DNA of 64,000 nucleotides from Propionispora vibrioides (GCF_900110485.1 NZ_FODY01000007.1:1-64000); one strand, 5' to 3'; shown: positions 29,306 to 38,303, counted from the stretch's first letter. Numbers and translations: made by a program. The notes: generated by a model from the sequence alone, not told the origin.

Positions 29306-29611
29306 TTATTCCTTGGCCGGAACATAGGGCACTTCTCCCGGTTTTACCAAACCCAGTTCCTCCCGGGCCAGCTTCTCAATATAGGTCCGGTCATTCAGAC
29401 GGTTACGCTCCTCCGTCAGTTCGGCATGACGTTTGTCGGCTTCCGCCAGCTTAGCTTTCGTCGCCTCAAGCTCCTGGTTGATCGCATTAATCTGAGATTG
29501 TTGTCCAAAAGAAAGATACGCAAAATACACAATCAGTCCGATAACGACCAGCCTAAACCATTTTAGCCGGTATTTCGGCCGCTGCTTGATCACTTTCAGC
29601 ACCACCATCAT
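29306..29611 (-). CDS. divIC: Septum formation initiator DivIC/FtsB family
   Basis: Bitopic division protein that links FtsL and FtsQ/DivIB at the septum. About 101 aa: a short basic cytoplasmic tail, one membrane helix (LVVIGLIVYFAYLSFG), a coiled coil (INQELEATKAKLAEADKR and onward) and the conserved end REELGLVKPGEVPYV. The start is uncertain: I choose the tandem ATG at 29611, preceded by GGAAA; the frame is open to an ATG at 29659. Confidence 0.85.
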   Translation of the reverse strand: MMVVLKVIKQRPKYRLKWFRLVVIGLIVYFAYLSFGQQSQINAINQELEATKAKLAEADKRHAELTEERNRLNDRTYIEKLAREELGLVKPGEVPYVPAKE

Positions 29612-29726
29612 TGATAATTTCCGGCACCACGAGGCAGCCGGCAAAAGGCAATACAACATTCATTTCTGCCTATATTCGCCAGACCGCTCCGTTTTCCTGC
29701 CACACCAGACGGCTGGCATCAGAAAA

Positions 29727-30224
29727 CTACTTCTCCGGCGGCCGCTTGTTAAAGCGCCAGGGTCTACGGGCGCGGCAATATCGCCCGGCGCTCCGCCCCG
29801 CAGCCGCCAGCCGCCGCCCAGTAAACAGAAAAGGAAAGACCAGTGCTCCAAACAGGATAGCCACCGGTTTTACCACCAGCCAGAACAGCAACAGTTTCAG
29901 GTATCTGACGCCGGCGCCGGTAAGCCGGAGCCCCTGCAACAGCAAACGAATGACGAAGGAGCTGGCCAGACGATAGTACAGAGCGGCACCGGCAAATAAA
30001 CCGATAAAGACATATAATCTGAGCTCACCGCCGTTGCTGAACAGCAGGATGCCGAAAACCACGGCGGTCGCAATCAGCCAGTACAAAAGGTCGGCCAATG
30101 CCGTGCTCCATTTTTTCAGCCTGGCGGTTCCCCGTAAAACCCGGTAGCCGTCAAATAAAATGCCTAGCAGGAAGCCTGTTGCCGCCATGACCCCAAACAC
30201 TGCAGCCTGCCCGCTCAATTCCAT
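29727..30224 (-). CDS. yabQ: Spore cortex biosynthesis protein YabQ
   Basis: 165-aa membrane protein required for spore cortex formation in Bacillus. It opens with MELSGQAAVFGVMAATGFLL, then LFDGYRVLRG and two more hydrophobic helices before a basic C-terminus. The ATG at 30224 has AAGGAGTG nearby; the frame continues upstream only through a miniature element and should not be used. Its neighbour divIC is standard, but yabP is displaced by the lytic transglycosylase gene. Confidence 0.88.
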   Translation of the reverse strand: MELSGQAAVFGVMAATGFLLGILFDGYRVLRGTARLKKWSTALADLLYWLIATAVVFGILLFSNGGELRLYVFIGLFAGAALYYRLASSFVIRLLLQGLRLTGAGVRYLKLLLFWLVVKPVAILFGALVFPFLFTGRRLAAAGRSAGRYCRARRPWRFNKRPPEK

Positions 30225-30241
30225 AGTCTCACTCCTTACCC

Positions 30242-30402
30242 TAGTAGTCTGCCTACTTTGAAAGCCTAAAAGAATTCGCGGGAATTTTTTCGCAAGGCGA
30301 GGCAGAGAGGCGCATCTATCGAGCATAGATAAATCGACGGCAATGAAGCATTGTGGAAAAGGACCATGAGGCCTTTATGATTTCAGAGTAGACGGACCAC
30401 TA
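30242..30402. mobile_element. Family 2 miniature element between the transglycosylase and yabQ
   Basis: 161 bp; ends TAGTAGTCTGCCTACTTTGAAA and, on the other strand, TAGTGGTCCGTCTACTCTGAAA. Core CGCAAGGCGAGGCAGAG, GAGGCGCATC, CATAGATAAATCGACGGC. Its right end supplies the TAG stop of the transglycosylase gene, and its left end lies 18 bp before the yabQ start. Confidence 0.8.
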
Positions 30403-31116
30403 GTACCACCGCCAGGATTTATGTCTGTTACGCAGTTGGCGCCCCTGACACACCAAAAGCAGCAGTGTTGCCCCTGTCAGCAGGTGCAACGGCGGCCAAA
30501 AGGCGTTCAGGTCATCGCCCGGCCAGGTAAACGGCTCTTGCCGCAGTTCGGAAGAGTACCGCGCAATCCGTGCCAGATACTGCCTGGTTTCATCATACGG
30601 CGGTACGCCGCCGTAGTCATCCACAGCCTGCGGTCCCGCATTATACGCCGCCAGCGCTTGTACGGCATTACCCTTGTACCGCTCCAGCAGGCGACTCAAA
30701 TACGCTGTGCCGATCCGTATATTTACCGCCGGATCAAAGTAGCAGGCTTCATCGCTCCGGCCACCGGTGGCATGAATTTCACTGTTGATTTGCCGCCAGG
30801 TGGCCGGCATGACTTGCATCAGCCCCCTGGCACCAGTCGGGGACACCGCCTGAGGATTAAAGGAACTTTCAGCGAAAATCACACCGGCTACCAGTTCCGG
30901 ATTAACGCCGGCCGCCCCAGCCGCCTGATTGATCAGCCCGGCATAGGGGATGTCCGCCGGCACCGGCTGACCCGGCGCTGCTGCCCGGTTATTAAAATGC
31001 CGCCAGCTTAAGGTCCTGTATCCCAGCACCGCTGTGTGTAACACACCATACGTCAGCAGCTCAGCCAGCAGCAGCCAGACCAGGAAGCGCCATGTCCTTA
31101 GCAGTCTGCTTCGCAA
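30400..31116 (-). CDS. Membrane-anchored lytic transglycosylase (SLT family)
   Basis: About 238 aa. An N-terminal membrane helix (about 10-30) is followed by the SLT lysozyme-like domain: VIFAESSFNPQAVSP with the catalytic Glu, GARGLMQVMPATW, and AYLSRLLERYKGNAVQALAAYNAG. It cleaves peptidoglycan glycan strands by family. The TTG at 31116 is seven bases from GGAGG; the ATG at 31122 would be only one base away. Lying between yabP and yabQ, it may act in cortex or engulfment wall turnover. The TAG stop belongs to the end of a miniature element. Confidence 0.88.
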   Translation of the reverse strand: MRSRLLRTWRFLVWLLLAELLTYGVLHTAVLGYRTLSWRHFNNRAAAPGQPVPADIPYAGLINQAAGAAGVNPELVAGVIFAESSFNPQAVSPTGARGLMQVMPATWRQINSEIHATGGRSDEACYFDPAVNIRIGTAYLSRLLERYKGNAVQALAAYNAGPQAVDDYGGVPPYDETRQYLARIARYSSELRQEPFTWPGDDLNAFWPPLHLLTGATLLLLVCQGRQLRNRHKSWRWY

Positions 31117-31150
31117 GCCCATTCCTCCCCTGTCTGCCGGGAATAACCGT

Positions 31151-31432
31151 CTATTTTAAAAACCTTTCCAGCAGCCCTTTTTTCTGGTGCCCACCGTCAT
31201 CATAGCTAATGCCCTTGACTAGCCCCTCCACCACCAGGCTCCCCTGCTCCAGATTAAGCTGCTTAATATTGAGATGCTCTCCTTTAATCGACAGCAGGCC
31301 CTGCTCGGTTTCCATGATCATTTCATTTTCATCATAACTGCCCAGGCTTACCACACCCTCGACCTCCAATTCCTCCCTTTCCACTAACCGCAGTTGATGC
31401 TGCCACTTCGGTGTTCTATTATCAACCGGCAT
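31151..31432 (-). CDS. yabP: Sporulation protein YabP
   Basis: 93 aa with the YabP/YqfC fold: RLVEREELEVEGVVSLGSYD, IMETEQGLLSIKGEHLNIKQ and LNLEQGSLVVEGLVKGI. In Bacillus it is mother-cell expressed and needed for cortex assembly with YabQ. The ATG at 31432 has GGGAGG seven bases upstream; an open extension to 31573 precedes that site. rqcP (yabO), which often precedes yabP, is not seen. Confidence 0.9.
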   Translation of the reverse strand: MPVDNRTPKWQHQLRLVEREELEVEGVVSLGSYDENEMIMETEQGLLSIKGEHLNIKQLNLEQGSLVVEGLVKGISYDDGGHQKKGLLERFLK

Positions 31433-31579
31433 ACCTTTCCCTCCCCGATGATCCATCGACTTAGTGATGTATATGCAGGGACAATGTATTCTATTACTTT
31501 TCCTTTTACCATTTAATACCTGTTCTTTCCCACGTCTTCTTCGGGCCTGTTTGATGAGATAAACTGTCTCCAATCATCT

Positions 31580-31676
31580 CTTCCCCTTTTTGTCATGATA
31601 CAAAAAGGGGAAGCTTCCTAAAATCCGAAACTCGCTTCGCTCAGACAAGCGGATTTCTTAACGGAAGCTGCCCCTT
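31580..31676 (-). promoter_or_regulatory. Two overlapping, mutually exclusive hairpins upstream of yabP
   Basis: On the minus strand AAGGGGCAGCTTCC (31663-31676) can pair with GGAAGCTTCCCCTT (31605-31618), with an inner AAATCCG/CGGATTT stem. The same GGAAGCTTCCCCTT region can instead pair with CAAAAAGGGGAAG (31580-31592 side). The layout is attenuator-like, but it might also be a palindromic element. About 150 nt ahead of yabP. Confidence 0.4.
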
Positions 31677-31848
31677 CTGGCATCCTGCGGACCACCTTTT
31701 TCCGTAACGGCCGTTAAAACCATCTAAACGAGTTAAAGTAATTCCTTACCGCAGAAATTATCATTGGTCTCTGATCATTCATCAACTAATTATCATAGCC
31801 TTTTGTGTTAGAAAGAAAACTTTCTGCTGACTACTATGCTTTTATGAA

Positions 31849-31887
31849 AGAGAGGCTGTTGCGTTAAAAACCACAACAGCCTCTCTA
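31849..31887 (-). terminator. Terminator after the SpoIID-domain gene
   Basis: AGAGAGGCTGTTG ... CAACAGCCTCTCT stem, 13 bp, 14 bp past the 31901 stop, with T-rich sequence following on the minus strand. Confidence 0.8.
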
Positions 31888-31900
31888 ACTGACTTAAATT

Positions 31901-32875
31901 TTAGTTCCATCGTTTTTCGATGGTAACATCCTTAAAGTAATGTCCAATGATGTCTTGCGACTTTTTGCCTTCTTGGGCCATTTTGTTAGCGCCCCATTGA
32001 GAGATGCCTACGCCGTGGCCATAGCCTTTACCGGTAAAGCGAACGCTATTGCCTGTCAGCTCAATCTTATCAAGCAGCATGGATTTTAGCTTGCTGCTGC
32101 CCAGGCCGATGCGCATTTCCGGTCCCGACACCTCGATAGTCCCGTTGACCAGCAGCGTCAGCGCCCGGCCGGAAGGACCTTTTTTACCGATTTGCAGGTT
32201 ATCCAGGCTGGTCACATCCTTACCCAGACCGTGCAGCACATCCATGACTTCCTGCTTGGTAAACTCGGCTGTCCAGTTTTGCACATCGGCGGGAGCCAAC
32301 TCATCCGGCGATTGCACACTGGTGATATACGGCGGCTCGTCCTCTTTAAAATCCAAGCCTTCTTTAGCAGTGGCCGTTATACCGCCGGCGCTGGCATGAA
32401 ACCAGGCATGAATGGGCTTACCCTGGTAGGTAATGATTTGACCGCGGGTCATATCCACCGCTTTTTTCACCTGATCATTAACCGCTTGAGCATCATAGGC
32501 CTGAAATTCCTTAATATCGGTCGAAGCCTGTGTTCCCCGGTCAGGTACGCCGCCCTTTTCCTCAATAGCCTGCAGGGTAAAAGTCCTGGCCAAAATCGCC
32601 TGTGTAGCTAGCGCCTCCAAGGGCCAGTCATTCTTCATCTCACCGGCCACTACACCGGCAATATAGTCTTCCATTTTCATGGAACGTTTCTCACCGGTTT
32701 CATGCATATACACGGTGATGGTCGGCTCGGTCCCTTGAGCCGTTTGCTGCTGGGGCGCCGGCGGCTTCTGTTCCGGCTTTTGCTGCGGCGACTTCGACCA
32801 GGAACAGCCGCCGAGCAGCAGGATGGCGGCAAGCACAATCCATAGCTTAACATATATCGGTTTCATCTTCTGCAT
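31901..32875 (-). CDS. SpoIID/LytB-domain lipoprotein
   Basis: 324 aa. Lipoprotein signal with lipobox LLLGGC, then a Pro/Gln-rich linker (about 30-50) and a SpoIID domain: MEDYIAGVVAGEMKNDWPLE (catalytic-Glu region), TQAILARTFTL, HAWFHASAGG and the terminal GYGHGVGISQWGA. Family members are lytic transglycosylases acting on stripped glycan strands. A lipid anchor and the position among phosphate genes make it uncertain that this is the engulfment SpoIID. AGGAGG precedes the ATG by seven bases. Confidence 0.9.
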   Translation of the reverse strand: MQKMKPIYVKLWIVLAAILLLGGCSWSKSPQQKPEQKPPAPQQQTAQGTEPTITVYMHETGEKRSMKMEDYIAGVVAGEMKNDWPLEALATQAILARTFTLQAIEEKGGVPDRGTQASTDIKEFQAYDAQAVNDQVKKAVDMTRGQIITYQGKPIHAWFHASAGGITATAKEGLDFKEDEPPYITSVQSPDELAPADVQNWTAEFTKQEVMDVLHGLGKDVTSLDNLQIGKKGPSGRALTLLVNGTIEVSGPEMRIGLGSSKLKSMLLDKIELTGNSVRFTGKGYGHGVGISQWGANKMAQEGKKSQDIIGHYFKDVTIEKRWN

Positions 32876-32949
32876 ATCACTGCCTCCTTAGCAATTATCT
32901 GCTATTAGTATGACAATGATATGAGAATTTTATCACTACTCGCTAATTT

Positions 32950-34998
32950 TTACACCGTAAACTGACGTACCATCGACTCCAAATCGGCAGCCATACCTTG
33001 CAACCTATCTACCGCATCGGTAATTCGATGGGCCGCGGCTGCCTGTTGCTCGGAAACGGCGGCAATTTCCTGCGAACTGCCGGTATTGCCGGCCGCCAGT
33101 TCGGTAATATGGGTTACGGCCTCAATGGCCTGACCGCATAGCAGCATCTGCGCATCGGTTTCCTGTGTAATGGTCTTGGCCTGCGATCTGACATACTCAA
33201 TATCTTCTACAATCTTGGCAAAGGCAACGCCGCTCTGCTGGGTGATAACCACGCCTTTATCCACATAACTGCGGCTTTGCTCCATCGCGCTGACAGCATC
33301 CTCCGCCTCATGATGAATCCGACTGATAATGTCGGCAATCCGGCCTGTGGCTTGTGTCGACTGCTCCGCCAGTTTTCGTACTTCCTCCGCCACCACGGCA
33401 AAGCCCCGTCCGGCCTGACCGGCCCGGGCCGCCTCAATCGCCGCATTAAGCGCCAACAGATTGGTCTGATCGGCGATTTCCTTGATAATATGAGTAACCT
33501 GACCGATCTCCCTGGTGCAGGCAACTAGTCCGGCTACCGTCTTTCCTGTTCTGTCGGCCAACAGTTTAATCTGATCCATCGTCCCGGTCGTTTGTTCAAT
33601 CACCGACTGACCTTCCAGTGCCGCAGCGGCGCAAACCTCAGTCGAACGGGCAACCTCCTGAATACTTTCTGTGACCGTCCGGGTCACACCGACCAACTCA
33701 TGCAGCAAAACCTCGGTAGTTTCGGTATCGCGACTCTGTTGTTCCATCTGTCCGGCAATATGTACAATCGATTCTGCCACATGACTGCTGGCCGACTTAG
33801 CCTGTCCGGCAGCCTGTCCCACCTGTCCGGAGGATTCCAGTACCAATACGGCCGTTTCCTTTACCGACAGAACAATTTGCCGCAAATTAGCCGTCATTTG
33901 ATTGAAACCGCCTGCCACACGTCCTAGTTCATCATTATTCCTATTGTCCAGCTGATGGGTCAAATCACCGCCAGCAACCCGTTCCACCGCCTGCTGCAAT
34001 TTTTTAAGCGGCAGCAGTGTTTTGCGGATAGCAAAAAAACCAAGCAGTACAAAGACAAGGGTAATCGCCGCCGTTACAAAGATGCTATGCCGCACCGTTG
34101 TGTAGGCTTCTGTTAAGGCCAGCTCTTTGGGATAGGCGGCGATAGCCAGCCAGGGAGTATTGGCAATCGGCCGGTAAGAGATCAAATATTCCTGACCCCG
34201 GAAAACACCGATAGTATCGCCGGTTTCCTCGGTTACCGCCTTTTTATAAAAATCGTCGGGCAGCACCTTGCGTTCGGTGACTGCAGCCGTATCGCTCTGA
34301 TAAAAGAGTGGTACTTGCTCATGATCAACAATGATGACGGCATAGCCCGGATTCTGGGCTAATACCTCTTCCACCATGGTATACAGAGTGTTCAGCGAAA
34401 TATGCGCCCCCAGCACACCTTCCACCTGGTTGCCGCTGCCGTATACAGGTGTGGTTCCTACCAGTTGCAACTGCTGATTAGGTCCGGCCACAGGCTCCGA
34501 GATTTGCGTCAACCCCTGCAACGCTGTTTTAAAATAGCCGGCCTCTGCCAGCGACGGCATGGTCAGCGGCTGGGTCGACCATACCAGGCTGCCGTCAGGC
34601 CTAGCCACGAATAAAGGATCATTACCGCCATAATAGGCCTGAATCGTCTCCAGATACTGCCGGATAGCCTCAGGCTGCATCGTCCGTAGCGCTTGATAAG
34701 CCCCGGCTACCGTAATAAAATTCTTTTTACTTTGCAAATAACGGCCGATGTCACTGGCCACGCGTTCAGCTACTTTATTGTTTTTATCTACAGCAGCGCT
34801 TTGCAGACTGGACATGGTCTGCGCGGCAAAATACCAGCCGGTCAGCAGCATCGCCAAAGAGCAGATGACAACAATAAACCCTGTGGCCCGTGTCACCAGG
34901 GAAGACATTAACTGCCGTACCGCGTGCTCGCCCTTTTCGTACCGGCAGTTCGACAAACCTCTGCGGATGCTCTTCAAACCTATTTTGATTCGGTTCAT
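32950..34998 (-). CDS. Methyl-accepting chemotaxis protein with Cache sensor
   Basis: 682 aa. Transmembrane helix near 40-62, periplasmic double-Cache-like sensor (about 65-300; [33 protein letters not shown]), second helix near 305-325, HAMP, and a cytoplasmic signalling domain with the hairpin tip [26 protein letters not shown] lies seven bases before the ATG. Three TTAACA-like repeats at 11-bp spacing lie about 80 bp upstream, and the pst genes end nearby, so a receptor induced by phosphate limitation is plausible. Ligand unknown. Confidence 0.93.
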   Translation of the reverse strand: MNRIKIGLKSIRRGLSNCRYEKGEHAVRQLMSSLVTRATGFIVVICSLAMLLTGWYFAAQTMSSLQSAAVDKNNKVAERVASDIGRYLQSKKNFITVAGAYQALRTMQPEAIRQYLETIQAYYGGNDPLFVARPDGSLVWSTQPLTMPSLAEAGYFKTALQGLTQISEPVAGPNQQLQLVGTTPVYGSGNQVEGVLGAHISLNTLYTMVEEVLAQNPGYAVIIVDHEQVPLFYQSDTAAVTERKVLPDDFYKKAVTEETGDTIGVFRGQEYLISYRPIANTPWLAIAAYPKELALTEAYTTVRHSIFVTAAITLVFVLLGFFAIRKTLLPLKKLQQAVERVAGGDLTHQLDNRNNDELGRVAGGFNQMTANLRQIVLSVKETAVLVLESSGQVGQAAGQAKSASSHVAESIVHIAGQMEQQSRDTETTEVLLHELVGVTRTVTESIQEVARSTEVCAAAALEGQSVIEQTTGTMDQIKLLADRTGKTVAGLVACTREIGQVTHIIKEIADQTNLLALNAAIEAARAGQAGRGFAVVAEEVRKLAEQSTQATGRIADIISRIHHEAEDAVSAMEQSRSYVDKGVVITQQSGVAFAKIVEDIEYVRSQAKTITQETDAQMLLCGQAIEAVTHITELAAGNTGSSQEIAAVSEQQAAAAHRITDAVDRLQGMAADLESMVRQFTV

Positions 34999-35075
34999 CC
35001 CCGTGCCCCCTAATCCATGTATGTTCGTTTACATATTACCATTTTTTTCTTTGTCCACCTATAGCAATACATCAT

Positions 35076-35103
35076 ATTTAACAAAGACTTAACACAGTGT
35101 TAA
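35076..35103 (-). promoter_or_regulatory. Candidate PHO box upstream of the chemoreceptor
   Basis: Minus strand TTAACA (35098-35103), TTAAGT (35087-35092), TTAAAT (35076-35081), period 11 bp. The repeats match the PhoP-type TT(A/T)ACA direct repeat, but the second and third are degenerate and the -10 is not at the 20-21 bp distance seen for pst. Confidence 0.45.
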
Positions 35104-35121
35104 TCTTTCGCTCATCTTAAC

Positions 35122-35170
35122 ATAACAACAGGGGCAGGGACCCTTTTACGGTCCCTGCCCCTGTTGTTAT
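35122..35170. terminator. Strong hairpin after pstA
   Basis: Two perfect 21-bp arms (35122-35142, 35150-35170), loop CTTTTAC. It ends the pstC-pstA transcript and insulates the chemoreceptor promoter. The T tail is weak, but the stem is very stable. Confidence 0.75.
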
Positions 35171-35191
35171 AAAGCCAGGTTAATCCTTTTA

Positions 35192-36070
35192 TTAATGCTT
35201 TCCGGCACTCAGCTTTTTCTGCAAAAGCTGCCCCGGAATAGTAAACATCAGATTAAAGGCCAGGATGGTGATAATCAGCAGCGCGCCAATACCGTTGGCA
35301 ATCTCCATCCGGTCAGGCACCAGGCCGACCGCCATGACATACCACATATGCACCGCCAGTGTTTCACCAGCCGCTGTCACATCAAAATTAGGAATCTGAC
35401 GGGCTACTGTCGTACCGGCGGTAAATATCAAAATGGCTGTCTCGCCGAGGGCTCGCCCTGCTGTCAGGGTAATGCCGGTGATGATTCCCGGCAGGGCATT
35501 GGGCAGTACCACCCGCCAGATGGTTTGCCACTTGGTGGCGCCCAGCGCCAGACTGGCTTCCCGGTAAGATACCGGCACGGTGCGGATCGACTCCTCCGTT
35601 ACCCGCACCAGCACCGGCAGATTGAGCAGCATAAGGGTAAGCGAACCACCGATAATGCTGAAACCGACCCCCAGCATGTTCACAAAAATAATCATGCCGA
35701 ACAGGCCCAGTACGATGGAGGGTACAGTCGCCAGGCTTTCGGTACTAAGACGGATTATATCGGTAAGACGGCTGTTTCCGGCGTATTCAGCCAGATAAAC
35801 CCCGGCACCAATGGCAACCGGAATCGAAAAGAGCAGGGACAGCACCAAAATATAAAAGGAGTTGAAAAACTGCGCTCCTACACCGCCACCCACAGTAATA
35901 TCGCTCGACCGGCCGGTAATAAAGTTCCAGGATAGGACGGGAACTCCCTGATACAAAATATACAGCAAAAAAACTGCCAGAATGCCCATGATCAGAAGAC
36001 CGGCTCCCCACATCAGTGCCGTCGCCAAATGGTTGATCAAGTAAGACCTCTTAGCGTACGTTCCGTTCAT
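35192..36070 (-). CDS. pstA: Phosphate ABC transporter permease PstA
   Basis: 292 aa, six membrane helices. The binding-protein-dependent permease loop is YREASLALGATKWQTIWRVVLPNALPG (EAA motif, given here as EASLALGATKWQ), and GRALGETAILIF is typical of PstA. The ATG at 36070 lies two bases beyond the pstC stop (TGAGATG) with GGGGTGAG upstream, so translation is coupled. It requires PstB, which is encoded 12 kb away. Confidence 0.95.
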   Translation of the reverse strand: MNGTYAKRSYLINHLATALMWGAGLLIMGILAVFLLYILYQGVPVLSWNFITGRSSDITVGGGVGAQFFNSFYILVLSLLFSIPVAIGAGVYLAEYAGNSRLTDIIRLSTESLATVPSIVLGLFGMIIFVNMLGVGFSIIGGSLTLMLLNLPVLVRVTEESIRTVPVSYREASLALGATKWQTIWRVVLPNALPGIITGITLTAGRALGETAILIFTAGTTVARQIPNFDVTAAGETLAVHMWYVMAVGLVPDRMEIANGIGALLIITILAFNLMFTIPGQLLQKKLSAGKH

Positions 36071-36071
36071 C

Positions 36072-36980
36072 TCACCCCACCCTTTCTTTGGCAATCCGGC
36101 GAATAACCAGGATCATCCCCAGTGACAATAAAAGCAATACCAGAGCCATCAAAAACAGTGAATTGCCCCAGGCCGAACCAAACGGCGTATTACCCATTTC
36201 CACGACAATCTCACTGGGCAGTGTCGCCGTAGGCATAAACAAAGACTTGGCCAATTGCGGCGTATTGCCAATGATCATTTGTACCGCCATCGTCTCTCCG
36301 ATAGCCCGGGCCATGGCTAAGATTACTGAGGTTAAAATACCCGGCAAGGCGGCCGGCACCAGCACCTTCCATAATGTCTGCCAACGGGTCGCGCCCAGGG
36401 CCAGGGACGCCTCCTCCAGCGTACGGGGCACCGCCCGCAGCGCATCCTCCGAGATGCTGATAATCGTCGGCAATATCATAACTGCCAGAATCACGGCCGC
36501 CGCCAACAGGCCAAAACCGGAACTGGCATGAAAGGTTTCCCGGATAAAGGGCACTAGGATGGTCAACCCCACAAAGCCGTAAACCACGGAAGGTATGGCC
36601 ACATACAAATCAGTGGCGGGCCGCATGAAATTTCTCAGCCGCGCCGGAGCAATCTTGGCCATGAACATAGCTCCCGCCAAACCAAGCGGCGCACCAAGCA
36701 CGACTGCCAGCAGTGTTACGAGCACCGACCCGGAAATGAAGCTAAAGGCACCATAACTGCCTTCGCTCGGGTCCCATTTGGTCGAAAAGAAAAACTCGCT
36801 GGGACTGACTTCCTTAAAGGTGAGCAGCCCCTGCTGCCCGATAAAGAGAATGATCGACAAAATAATAACCGCCATTAAGCCGGCACTGGCAATAAATAAG
36901 TACCGGACATATTTATCATAGAGAAGTTTCCATTTATGTTCCCTATCTTCTACTGTTACACAGTTCTCTGCCAACTCCAT
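36072..36980 (-). CDS. pstC: Phosphate ABC transporter permease PstC
   Basis: 302 aa with six helices. Signature segments are KWDPSEGSYGAFSFISGS, ALRAVPRTLEEASLALGATR and GETMAVQMIIGN. Partner of PstA. It has its own PHO box and -10 upstream, in addition to read-through from pstS across a hairpin. AAGGATGTGAGG precedes the ATG. Confidence 0.95.
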   Translation of the reverse strand: MELAENCVTVEDREHKWKLLYDKYVRYLFIASAGLMAVIILSIILFIGQQGLLTFKEVSPSEFFFSTKWDPSEGSYGAFSFISGSVLVTLLAVVLGAPLGLAGAMFMAKIAPARLRNFMRPATDLYVAIPSVVYGFVGLTILVPFIRETFHASSGFGLLAAAVILAVMILPTIISISEDALRAVPRTLEEASLALGATRWQTLWKVLVPAALPGILTSVILAMARAIGETMAVQMIIGNTPQLAKSLFMPTATLPSEIVVEMGNTPFGSAWGNSLFLMALVLLLLSLGMILVIRRIAKERVG

Positions 36981-37011
36981 GACCTCACATCCTTATAGTT
37001 CTCATGAGTTC

Positions 37012-37066
37012 ATTATAAAGCACCGGGTCAGGGCAATTTGTTAACGCTTTGTAAAGTTTCTGTTAA
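37012..37066 (-). promoter_or_regulatory. PHO box and promoter of pstC-pstA
   Basis: Minus strand TTAACA (37061-37066), TTTACA (37050-37055), TTAACA (37039-37044), period 11 bp, then 21 bp to TATAAT (37012-37017). The repeats match the PhoP-type consensus and give pstCA a promoter separate from pstS. Confidence 0.75.
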
Positions 37067-37099
37067 ATAAAAAAGCAGGCCACGAAAAGCGTGGCCTGC
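37067..37099 (-). terminator. Stem-loop between pstS and pstC
   Basis: Ten-bp perfect stem GCAGGCCACG/CGTGGCCTGC (37075-37084, 37090-37099) followed by a T run on the minus strand. It should terminate most pstS transcripts, which allows more binding protein than permease to be made. Confidence 0.85.
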
Positions 37100-37115
37100 C
37101 TTTAGAAGAAAGCGC

Positions 37116-37991
37116 TTATTTCTTCACTTTGGTGATGGGAATAAAGCCGTTTTTCTCTACATAGGTTTCCTGGAACTCTTTGCTCATAACATAGTCAATG
37201 AAGGCTTTCACCGCACCGGTGGCTTCTCCCTTGGTATACATATGCTCATAGGCAAAGATAGTGTATTGACCGCCGATAACCGCATCAGGACTGTACTTTA
37301 CACCGTCTACGGCCAAGGCTTTGACCGTGTTGTCGGCATAAGCGGCGTCAACGTAGCCAATAGCACCGGGTGTGCTGGCAATTGCCGAACGAACCGCACC
37401 GTTGGAATCCTGAATAACGGCATTGTCAGTAAAGGCAGCGCCTTTCAGCACCAGATCACTGATAGTAGCGCGGGAACCGGAGGATTTAGCCCGGTGAATC
37501 AAGGTGATTTTTTCATCCTTGCCGCCCACATCTTTCCAATTGGTAACTTTACCGGTCAGAATATCGACATACTGCTGTTTTGTCAGATTATCCAGAGTGA
37601 CATCCTGATTGGCAATAAATACGAACGGTGCTACTGCGACCTGATGATCAATCAGGCCTTTATCTTTATATTCAGCCGGCAAATCAACATCGGAATTGCC
37701 GATATTCACCGAACCTGCCGCAACCTGATTCATCCCGGTGAAGGAACCGCCGCCGGCGATATTGATCGTGACCTTGTCATGTTTTTTCTGGAACTCTTCC
37801 TGAGCTGGTTTGAGGAGCGGCAGCAACGCCGTCGAACCTGATGCTGTTACCGTACCTTCCACTTTAGCCTCAGCCGGCTGGCTTTTTCCTTCGGTGCCTG
37901 CCCCCGAGCTACCGCAGCCTGCAATCACACTCATACCTAGAACAAGACCCAACACAGCGGCCAAAGCCTTTGACTTCTGAACAAGTTTCAT
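37116..37991 (-). CDS. pstS: Phosphate-binding lipoprotein PstS
   Basis: About 291 aa. Lipobox VIAGC at residues ~24-28, then the phosphate-binding fold: TASGSTALLPLL, NIAGGGSFTGMNQVAAGSV, RAKSSGSRATISDLVLKG and ATPGAIGYVDAAY. Captures phosphate outside the membrane and delivers it to PstCA. Start ATG at 37991 with AGGAGG nine bases upstream; the TTG one codon earlier is possible. A clear PHO box precedes it. Confidence 0.95.
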   Translation of the reverse strand: MKLVQKSKALAAVLGLVLGMSVIAGCGSSGAGTEGKSQPAEAKVEGTVTASGSTALLPLLKPAQEEFQKKHDKVTINIAGGGSFTGMNQVAAGSVNIGNSDVDLPAEYKDKGLIDHQVAVAPFVFIANQDVTLDNLTKQQYVDILTGKVTNWKDVGGKDEKITLIHRAKSSGSRATISDLVLKGAAFTDNAVIQDSNGAVRSAIASTPGAIGYVDAAYADNTVKALAVDGVKYSPDAVIGGQYTIFAYEHMYTKGEATGAVKAFIDYVMSKEFQETYVEKNGFIPITKVKK

Positions 37992-38026
37992 CAAATGAGA
38001 CCTCCTATTTTTTTGGCTATGCTCTC

Positions 38027-38080
38027 ATTGTAAAGCATGCCCAACTGGCCTGTGTTAAGCGAATGTTACGGTTTTGTTAA
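38027..38080 (-). promoter_or_regulatory. PHO box and promoter of pstS
   Basis: Minus strand TTAACA (38075-38080), GTAACA (38064-38069), TTAACA (38053-38058), exact 11-bp period, then 20 bp to TACAAT (38027-38032). This is the standard arrangement for PhoP-activated promoters in Gram-positive bacteria. Confidence 0.8.
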
Positions 38081-38088
38081 CTTTCTTC

Positions 38089-38246
38089 CAGTGCCTCATC
38101 CGGTGAAACTGGAAGTGTAGCGTCGAGAATTCTTGCTGTCAGGCGAGACAGAGGAGGCGCATATCGCGGACATATGTAAGCCGATGACAACGAAGCCGGC
38201 AAACAAAAAGGCCGACAATACTTAGGCTTTTACCGAGGAGGCACTA
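38089..38246. mobile_element. Family 2 miniature element upstream of pstS
   Basis: 158 bp, ends CAGTGCCTCATCCGGTGAAA and, on the other strand, TAGTGCCTCCTCGGTAAAA. Core GAGGAGGCGCATATCGCG, ACATATGTAAGCCGATGACA and ACGAAGC. It ends only nine bases from the pstS PHO box. Confidence 0.75.
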
Positions 38247-38283
38247 GCCATGCACCAATCCGCCGCAACGGTCTTCCGACAAA

Positions 38284-38303
38284 GAAAAAACCGGCCAATG
38301 CCG
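38284..38303 (-). terminator. Terminator after the EAL/GGDEF gene
   Basis: Short CCGGC/GCCGG stem followed by six T residues on the minus strand, 50 bp past the stop. Confidence 0.6.

Noticed and set aside
30225-30326. N-terminal extension of yabQ
   Set aside because: The extension is encoded by a miniature element and the ribosome-binding site supports the ATG at 30224.
35195-35935. 246-codon open frame on the plus strand over pstA
   Set aside because: Antisense shadow of a well-supported permease; composition rich in Gln, His and Arg typical of reverse-strand artefacts.
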